Part shown: positions 59,501 through 64,000 of the stretch, piece by piece
Position numbering within the stretch: position 1 is the first letter of the stretch
How the letters are laid out: each line of letters opens with the position of its first letter
Origin: Trichoplusia ni
Lineage: Eukaryota > Arthropoda > Insecta > Lepidoptera > Noctuidae
Direction of reading: 5' to 3'
NCBI RefSeq assembly: GCF_003590095.1
Contig: NC_039490.1
Location: 10,991,834 to 11,055,833, forward strand
DNA: 64,000 bases
Translations under genes and position numbers: made by a program
Notes under the pieces: generated by a model
The model's input: the letters and a program-made list of their open reading frames with translations, nothing else
Told to the model about the DNA's origin: nothing
The model's database searches: none

Positions 59501-62500
59501 CTTCTACAGAGATTAGTACGTTTAAACGAAATCTTTTGGAAATTTCCTATCGTCTATACTAAAACTAACTTTCAACCCCCGATTTACCCCAGCAGGGGTT
59601 GAATTGTCAAAAATCCTTTCTAAGTGCACATTATAAATTATAATAATTTTAAGTTTCTAACCCTCATAGGCCCTCCATTGACAGATCAGTCAGTCGGCTT
59701 TTGCATATGCATGAGTATATGTATAGGTAATTTCAAATGGGTAAATAACTTTTTACTTGCACGCGTCTGTATTTACTGAACAGGACTGTTATAAATCATT
59801 TGAAACCCAAATCAATAACTTAAATATGAAAAAGGCCATAAGAACATCTCCTACCTACCTCCTACGTATCTCGTACCCACAGGTGCTGAGCAGGTTCGGC
59901 ATGGACACGTACCGCGACCCGCTGCACACCAGCCTGGTCCTGCCGCACTACCTGTACCTGCTGGTGGTCGGGACCGCCCTCATGGCCCTCAACCTTGCCA
60001 TCGAGTACGACTGCTTCGAAGTCTTGCTGGCCAGGTCTGTGCCTCTGTACTCAATACTGTGTCTATATCTCTTCATTGAATGTCGTTTCAAAATGTTAAT
60101 TTATTCAGTTCTTGCTAGAGATTTTCTGTTTTGTGGAATTATTACTATACTTTATTTATTAATTTAAACTTTTACGTACTACAATTGTGATGAATAGGGT
60201 AGTTGACTACTTTTAAAAAACTCATTCATCGTGTGCCTTATGGTCTAATTTAGCTGAAATATGAATATTTCAGTAAAATTAAATCTGTAACATATTATAT
60301 TTTATGTTTTTATGAACTATTTGACATTATGGCTAAAAAACACGCCAAACTGTCATGGCGACTCGTGTTACGTCACGATATGCTAAACAAAGAACTGTTT
60401 GGTTGAGTGGATAACAAGTTTTTACAAATTATCTTAAAAATGGATATTGTCAAATGTCAAGTTTGTTTTGTGTTGCAACACGTGACGTCACGCGCCGTTG
60501 GCGTTCGTTGTCACGTGACTAATGACAGTATTTCTGGAATGTTTTTTCTCAAAAATATTAAATAATCATGATTTATTTAATCAATGTGATCGTTTTTTCA
60601 CATTTACAAATATTAAGCTACCATAAAAAATATAAATCTTCAAAATATTTGCTCACTGTCACTACCCTATTGCGGTACATAAAAGCGGACTTAATTTACA
60701 CTTTGCTTGCTGATATGGCCAGAGAAATTTCTATTCTCTGGCATAATATTTTTTCCCCCAAAAAAGTCTTTTGTTTTATATGAAGTTTTGTTTTTAAGGT
60801 TTGGGGTTTTTGCACATAGTCACAGGTAAAATAATTATTGACATCACTATTTGTCCAGGTTCCGTCCTCACAGCAGCCTGCCGGCCGCTGAGGCGGAGCC
60901 GGGCGAGGTCCGCGCGGAGCGGGCGCGGGTGCGGGCCGCGCGGACACAGCTCGACCCCGCGCCGCTCAGGGTCAACACCATCGGGAACATCAACAGAGGT
61001 CACTACCCACTCTTAATAATAGACTTAACAACCCTTTGTAGGGTGAAAAAAAATCAAAATTTCTCCGCAACATGAGGATTTAGAATGCGGGTGGTGAATC
61101 AGGGTGCCTTGCATTTTATATTGGACGCACAAAAATTTTCGTGAAATGAGATATTTTATTTATGATTCATTTGAATATAAAGACTTTTTGGAAAATATAA
61201 AGATTTTTTTAATATTCGGATCTTAAGGTAAAATGGAAGCATAATTCAGCATTATACGATTATAGGATTTCGAACAAACCATTTCTCACCTTGTATTTCA
61301 GTTTAGTGTTATGTCATCTTTCTAAAGTATAACCCAAATGACTGTAACCAGGCTTCATCCACACGGAGGGCAAGAAGGGCTCTATCCAGCGCATCGTGTA
61401 CCCCGCTAGTGACGTAGCGCAGTGCGAGGGTCTCAGCAAGGTGTACCCCTCACTCACGGGGCCCCGGGTGGCGCTCAGGAATCTCACTCTGGGGATACCT
61501 TCAGGACAGGTAAGGGACTAAGGCAAAAGAAGTTTTTTCTAATTTTCGTTGTTTTTAATGTTATGCCAAATAAGTTTTTTTGAACAACCAGGAATTATCT
61601 TGGAGAGGTTTTATTAATGGATATACAGGGTGTCCCAAAACTCAACGATAATCTGAGACCGGATGAAAGGCCAAGTGATAACAGTTCAGGGAAAAATATA
61701 AAAAAAAACCATATCACTCAGTTCAGCGATAAGAGACATTTAAAAAGTTGAAATTCGACATCCCTCGTCGCATTTTTAAGTCCTGTGATCACCAATATGA
61801 CAATTTCGCTGTGAGTATTTTAATTCCGGGATCTTCATCAACGATTCTATTATTCGAAACTATAAATTAATGCAATGAAAAAAAATTTTTTTTTTTTTTT
61901 CAAAAAATTGAAACAGATTTTTTTCCCTGATCTGTTATCACTTGGCCTTTCATCCGGTCTCAGATTATCGTTGAGTTTTGGGACACCCTGTATATGTGTT
62001 CAATTTCAAGTGTAAACAGACATTTTTCGATGACGTTCTTTCACTATGTCTATTAAAAATATCACTTCGTTTCAAACTTCGCCATTTAATGGAAACTCGA
62101 ATTCTATGCAAAACTGTAAAAGAAACATATCATAAGTAAATGAGGTTCAAAATGACTCTCAATACACTGTGTGATGAAATTTGTCGCTCAACCTCTCCCT
62201 TCCGCATCTTAAATCAATGTAAACTTAGCTTATTATTCTCCGTAGTGCACTGCGTTATTGGGTCAGAACGGCGCGGGCAAGTCCACGACGTTTTCGATGC
62301 TGACGGGCGAGCTGCGGCCCACTGCTGGGCGTATCTACCTCAACAACGAGCTGGTCACCGCCACGCAGCTCTGCAACGGACTCATCAGTGAGTAACCAAC
62401 ATTATGACCCAGGGAGGCAATGTGGGTCATAGTAAAATAACTCATGTTGTCAAATACATGTTAACTGCCTGAGGTAGAACTTTCCACTTAGTGTTAATGT

Positions 62501-64000
62501 TATGTATTCGAAATCTAATCTTAATTCTTAAGCTATCATTTTTAGCGCACCAATATAAATTTAATATGGTTGCAAAACAGGCTTTTTGGATATGAGAAGG
62601 TTGTAGGTTAAAGTCCCGGTATCAATGTATTTGTCTGCGTATTGGGAATTAATAATCACTAGCCACCACGATGTAAGGCAACATTATCGAAAACCGGCAC
62701 GCCAGATTGCCATTCAAGGATGTGTTGGGTCAACCGCCAACAGTAGTCTTGAACTCTGACATCACGTGGTACACCCACCCCTCGAAGAAGAAACAAAGAT
62801 TTTTGATCATACATTGTGAAACATCTTCCAGTACTTATATATAAACCCGATTCCCTACAGGCTACTGTCCGCAGTCGGACGCTATAGACCCGCTCATGAC
62901 AGTCACAGAGACCTTACAGTTCTACTGCCGACTACGAGGCATCACAGATCAGGAAGAGGTGAGAAAATAACGAAATTATTTAATGGCTTAGGTTAACCAA
63001 ACTTAATTAATTACTTCTTTATAACATGGATGCTGTGCTTAGCCTTAATTATATTCTTTTTATTAGAGGCAACAGATCAGGAAACCTCAATAAACTATTA
63101 TACTTAGCTTTTCATTAAATTTACCCTCTGTTCTTGACATTCGTGTTTGTGTACGTTTGTCCTCTTTGCGCTTAAACTGCTGGCCAAATTGTGATAGTGA
63201 AATTATGGAGAATTAAGAAAAAAATGCCTCCCACTGTAAGGGATTTTATCCTTGTGTCGCAAGGTTTTGCAAAGATACAAATCACATGCACAAAGACACC
63301 CAGACTCAGAACAAGCATTCGTGGATCACACACAATGCTTGTCCTACATGGGGCGAGAGGTCTCGCTCAGTGGGTTTGGCGTGGTGACCTAAACCACTCG
63401 GCTATCCGTACAGACACATAAAAGGTAATACTCAGCTGTTACTATGTCTCTTATTGAATGTATATTTCTTCTCAGGTGATAAGCCGCACAGTGGAGATGT
63501 TCTCCCTGTCCCGCTACGAGGGGGCGCTGGCGGGCACGCTCAGCGGCGGCAACAAGCGCAAGCTCTGCACTGCCATCGCGTTCATGGCGCGCACGCCGCT
63601 CGTACTGCTGGACGAGCCGACCAGGTGAGCAACACGAGATTATAAACTTTATTGTATTGTGATAAGGTTTAAAATTGGTATAACATTGTTGGTTTGTACT
63701 AGGGTTTAATATGGATTGTTAGATTTTACCTACGTATAGATTTTAAGTTGATGTTTTTTAGTCAAAAACTAACTCGATGTGATAACTTGATAAGATTAGT
63801 GACCTTTATGTCAGTAACTAGATTACCTACAATCAAAAATGGTTTCTTTTTTAAATTTTCTGAAAGTCTGTATAATATCGCAGCTTTCTTACGCAAGTGT
63901 ACCTAGTTCTCATTTTTTCCTGATTGTTATCTATAACTATATCTATAACCATGTGTCCCCTAGCGGCATGGACCCAGTGTCCCGCGGCTGCGTGTCCCGC
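24011..64000 (+). CDS. ABCA: Giant ABC transporter subfamily A (ABCA12/13-like), 66 exons, 3' end beyond window
   Basis: Sixty-six exons with GT/AG borders join in frame from the ATG at 24011 to the right edge, giving 3,874 codons; the stop lies outside. Seen: an N-terminal membrane helix, an extracellular domain of about 2,500 residues, further TMD1 helices, NBD1 (Walker A GHNGAGKTT, LSGGT, LVSLDEPT), TMD2 with a second extracellular loop, and NBD2 (GQNGAGKST, LSGGN, LVLLDEPT). Family knowledge: ABCA proteins are full-length transporters, mostly moving lipids across membranes. Human ABCA12 has about 2,600 and ABCA13 about 5,060 residues, and both have an enlarged first extracellular domain; I estimate 4,050-4,150 here. 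ABCA-typical stretches include GFPARALPSAGMLPFLQ early in the extracellular domain and YNNKGHHALPAYLN in the second loop. The start has a strong context (CACCATGG). Exon coordinates are given in the domain entries. Exact orthology to ABCA12 or ABCA13 is inference; membership of subfamily A is firm. Confidence 0.95.
29144..29661 (+). mobile_element. Penelope-like element remnant with 49-bp inverted repeats (intron 10 of ABCA)
   Basis: Perfect inverted repeats of 49 bp lie at 29144-29192 and 29613-29661. Between them is the C-terminal part of a GIY-YIG endonuclease, then GGTTTCGAAACGTCGGGAA (29590-29608), which resembles the hammerhead-ribozyme-bearing pLTR boundary of Penelope-like elements. 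Inverted partial pLTRs are a known feature of this class. Reverse transcriptase is absent. Confidence 0.72.
29210..29506 (+). pseudogene. C-terminal piece of Penelope-like GIY-YIG endonuclease
   Basis: The frame encodes HRRSTKSAVAEHAEGSSHYI, then QVLAKESKFLPRMFREAIEI and KHPNFNREDGWKISPTW. AVAEH..H.I.FD and REAIEI..HPNFNREDGW are the conserved C-terminal blocks of arthropod Penelope GIY-YIG domains. The N-terminal GIY and YIG strands and all of the RT are missing; it is a decayed fragment inside an intron. Confidence 0.75.
30248..30440 (+). repeat. tRNA-derived SINE (family B) in ABCA intron 11
   Basis: The head is strongly tRNA-like: GACCTCCGTGGTCGAGTGGC (A-box region) and the T-arm CCGGGTTCGATCCCCGG with five perfect pairs. 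A non-tRNA body follows, containing TTCACATTTGTACATTG, GGGTCTGGGTGTTTGTGG and AACACAAGTGCTTTAGCAAC. The acceptor stem pairs at only 5 of 7 positions. Confidence 0.8.
34575..34630 (+). repeat. SINE fragment
   Basis: Body piece GTGTGATCCACAAATGCTTA and CTATTTGTGCACGT only. ABCA intron 19. Similar scraps lie at 24228-24290 and 51230-51285. Confidence 0.5.
36712..36850 (+). repeat. tRNA-derived SINE (family A), best-preserved copy
   Basis: A-box-like TAGCCGAGTGGTTA and B-box GGGTTCGATCCC give a pol III promoter. The body is GACAAGCATTTGTGTGATCC, then GTCCTGAGTCTGGGTGTC. It lies in ABCA intron 22. Other copies in the window share this body. Confidence 0.85.
37480..37630 (-). repeat. SINE (family A), antisense, ending in a perfect palindrome
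   Basis: Antisense body (ACCCAGACTTAGGACAAGCA), B-box region and A-box are present (ABCA intron 23). Its 5' end is mirrored by an inverted 30-bp copy at 37636-37665. Confidence 0.8.
37601..37665. repeat. Perfect palindrome, 30-bp arms, 5-base loop
   Basis: Arms 37601-37630 and 37636-37665 are exact reverse complements around the loop AACGA. The arm is the head of a SINE (contains CTATCCGTGCAG and ATGACCTCAACC). Confidence 0.95.
39137..39264. repeat. Small inverted repeat (32-bp arms) in ABCA intron 26
   Basis: The arms 39137-39168 and 39233-39264 are inverted copies with one mismatch, sharing TACGCCACCTATTAATTTTA. It is a 128-bp fold-back, possibly a tiny MITE. Confidence 0.7.
40689..40835 (+). 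repeat. SINE (family A), A-box partly deleted
   Basis: GGATAGCCACTTTGCGCGAC replaces the full head. The B-box GGTTTCGATCCC and the body ACAAGCATTTGTGTGATTAA follow. It lies in ABCA intron 29. Confidence 0.8.
43488..43640. repeat. Degraded SINE-like sequence (ABCA intron 33)
   Basis: A head-like GGATAGCTAATGTG and B-box-like CGGGTTCGAGACC are followed by antisense-looking CACATGCACAAAGGCAACCA. Probably a rearranged or mosaic copy. Confidence 0.45.
46291..46339. repeat. Perfect palindrome, 22-bp arms, 5-base loop
   Basis: Arms 46291-46312 and 46318-46339 are exact reverse complements around GATTT. The right arm (TGTTTGTAAACCCCT) is the SINE 3' portion. Confidence 0.95.
46322..46446 (-). repeat. 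SINE (family A), antisense, next to a palindrome
   Basis: Antisense body with GAATCACACAAGTGCTTGTC, an inverted B-box (GGGGATCAAACCC) and the head GACCTCAACCACTCGGCT. It lies in ABCA intron 38, 57 bases before exon 39. Confidence 0.8.
46803..47010 (+). repeat. Dispersed moth repeat, same type as at 3707 (ABCA intron 39)
   Basis: Shares CTGTTGCCCGCGGGCCCGGA, GATCCCGAGGGGACAT and TTATAATATTAGTAGGA at its end. Confidence 0.65.
47025..47785 (+). mobile_element. LINE 3' end with (TTTCA)8 tail, abutting ABCA exon 40
   Basis: Residues ending FKVYVKAKLSKKGYYKISDY and LTDKNAWD (stop at 47186-47188) match the C-terminal signature of Jockey/CR1-like ORF2 (compare KYKLKKLLIQKAYYTINEFF in the element at 4484-6241). 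About 550 bp of 3' UTR follow, then eight TTTCA units at 47746-47785. Only 16 bases separate this tail from exon 40 (47802). Confidence 0.7.
48170..48273 (+). pseudogene. Retroelement C-terminal zinc-finger-like fragment
   Basis: The frame reads ALGSKLGLASHIRAHARKR, resembling the C2H2-like end of some insect non-LTR ORF2 proteins (SK.GL..H.R.H). The cysteine pair of the finger is not preserved. It sits inside an ABCA intron and carries no splice role that I can see. Confidence 0.4.
48699..48850 (-). repeat. SINE (family A), antisense
   Basis: Shows TTTTACAAACATTCAAGTCA, CACCCAGACTCAGGACAAGC and, at the far end, GATCTCAACCACTCGG. ABCA intron 41. Confidence 0.75.
50255..50405 (+). repeat. Dispersed repeat, related to 21690-21870 (ABCA intron 43)
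   Basis: Shares the order AGAAAGGAGTCCTACTTCTACTG-like, CCACCCATGTTCCTTCC and CAATCCCGCTGGCC. Confidence 0.5.
51009..53762 (+). other. ABCA exons 45-50: nucleotide-binding domain 1 and its C-terminal extension
   Basis: Exons: 51009-51210, 51442-51636, 52065-52226, 52522-52633, 52943-53190, 53620-53762. Walker A GHNGAGKTT lies near residues 2847-2855, the Q-loop in ACPQHDVLL, the signature LSGGTRRRL near 2940, Walker B LVSLDEPT with Asp/Glu near 2964-2965, the D-loop AGVDPAARR, and the H-loop TTHHLDEAE near 2997. All ATPase residues are present, so the site looks competent. Oddities: the signature reads T-R-R-R where M-Q-R-K is usual, and exon 46 is extremely GC-rich with an alternating CG run encoding RARAR just before the Q-loop. 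Exons 49-50 form the acidic linker ending SSLEQVFFNI, a motif typical after an ABCA NBD1. Confidence 0.95.
53345..53442 (-). repeat. SINE (family A), antisense, head missing
   Basis: Shows TATACATTCAAGTCACAGCC and ATACCCAGACTTAGAACAAG; truncated before the B-box. ABCA intron 49. Confidence 0.7.
54440..54660 (+). repeat. Dispersed moth repeat, same type as at 3707 (ABCA intron 51)
   Basis: Shares GATCCCACGGAAAAATAAAA, GAACTATCTATGTGAAAGC and CCATACATACAAACTTTCAC. Confidence 0.6.
57181..57294 (-). repeat. Partial, diverged copy of the ~350-bp repeat family
   Basis: The minus strand shares AGCCTTTTCCCAACTATGTT and the later CTCAACCCAGTTACCTG blocks with the copies at 16340 and 58804, with an intervening deletion and divergence. 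Confidence 0.65.
57685..57732 (+). pseudogene. RTE-like LINE C-terminal fragment
   Basis: Encodes NRESWKYLGEAFSQQ then stop, a common last peptide of another RTE-type LINE family in moths. It lies in an ABCA intron. Confidence 0.5.
58804..59147 (+). repeat. Dispersed ~350-bp repeat, copy 2 (ABCA intron 58)
   Basis: Near-identical to 16340-16689 with scattered single-base changes and a short deletion near the right end. Same orientation. Confidence 0.8.
61621..61995. mobile_element. MITE with 75-bp inverted arms in ABCA intron 62
   Basis: The arms 61621-61695 and 61921-61995 are inverted copies with one mismatch, starting ATATACAGGGTGTCCC. If the ends are CAGGGTG, both sides are flanked by TATA. 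There is no coding capacity; the middle holds A/T runs. The superfamily is not clear to me. Confidence 0.8.
63246..63417 (-). repeat. SINE (family A), antisense, near ABCA exon 65
   Basis: Full-length antisense copy from the GTGTCGCAAGGTTTTGCAAA end to the head CCTAAACCACTCGGCTATCC. It ends about 58 bases before exon 65 (63476). Confidence 0.8.

Larger units (their letters stand above)
54216..60034 (+). other. ABCA exons 51-60: linker, TMD2 and extracellular loop 2
   Basis: Exons: 54216-54375, 54748-54891, 55443-55545, 56038-56189, 56648-56854, 57363-57543, 57939-58051, 58544-58691, 59352-59459, 59883-60034. Exon 51 is a Ser/Pro-rich cytosolic linker ending in an Arg/His-rich stretch before helix 7 (exon 52, WLLFMLIVLPSLFVVVAM). 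Exons 53-55 form the second extracellular loop with CECGERSQQC and the family motif AWYNNKGHHALPAYLN. Exons 56-60 encode the remaining helices, around GLVLIAYSLVSAGAA, IVINMCITAAVM, ICILFVLYGYACG, MVLFCGNAFVGLSFIAILL and YLYLLVVGTALMALNLA. Exon 59 has the typical post-helix segment MLAPQFALGDGMLEIA. Confidence 0.94.
60859..64000 (+). other. ABCA exons 61-66: regulatory linker and nucleotide-binding domain 2 (incomplete)
   Basis: Exons: 60859-60998, 61352-61509, 62246-62387, 62861-62958, 63476-63624, 63964-64000 (cut by the window). Exon 61 is a basic Arg/Ala/Glu-rich linker. NBD2 shows Walker A GQNGAGKST (Lys about 3744), the Q-loop SYCPQSDAID, the signature LSGGNKRKL (about 3834) and Walker B LVLLDEPT (Asp about 3858), then the D-loop SGMDPVSRG at the edge. 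The H-loop and C-terminal tail lie outside. Intron 62 (61510-62245) contains a MITE with 75-bp inverted arms. Confidence 0.95.

Noticed and set aside
1..64000. CRISPR array, bacterial operon or phage system
   Set aside because: No direct-repeat arrays or bacterial gene layout; introns and moth repeats show a eukaryotic chromosome.

Overview
The window looks like lepidopteran (probably noctuid moth) genomic DNA. It is AT-rich and interrupted by one 1,000-N assembly gap. It carries many tRNA-derived SINE copies, non-LTR retroelement pieces, MITE-like fold-backs, and remnants of Transib, pogo-like and Penelope-like elements. One host gene is visible, with GT/AG introns mostly of 0.1-1.2 kb.

Left part (1-23979): no convincing host coding exon. 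It holds a 5'-truncated non-LTR retrotransposon with an intact reverse transcriptase frame (about 4450-6700). It also holds a complete Transib DNA transposon (7391-10543) flanked by a 5-bp CGGTG target duplication, with an intact 660-codon RAG1-like transposase. A 1.69-kb pogo-like deletion derivative (12410-14099) lies between TA dinucleotides and keeps only a frameshifted 3' part of its transposase, with a PHD-like zinc finger. SINEs and other dispersed repeats, a weak core-promoter candidate near 15906-15940 and the gap (20173-21172) complete this part.

Right part (23980-64000): one plus-strand gene runs off the right edge. I traced 66 exons that join in frame into 11,622 coding bases (3,874 codons). 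The product is a full-size ABC transporter of subfamily A: one N-terminal membrane helix, an extracellular domain 1 of about 2,500 residues, the remaining helices of TMD1, NBD1, TMD2 with a second extracellular loop, and NBD2, cut by the window end just after Walker B. This architecture matches the ABCA12/ABCA13 type of lipid transporter. The giant extracellular domain appears to be built from repeated exon modules: 0-0 phase exons with a cysteine pair recur about nine times, and three exons of exactly 131 bp recur at equivalent positions. Introns of this gene carry SINEs, a Penelope-like remnant, a LINE 3' end abutting a splice acceptor, and a MITE with 75-bp arms.

Most notable observations: RSS-like heptamer/spacer/nonamer organisation at both ends of the Transib element; modular expansion of the ABCA extracellular domain; and two perfect short-loop palindromes at SINE boundaries. 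All calls come from reading the sequence; no database search was possible.
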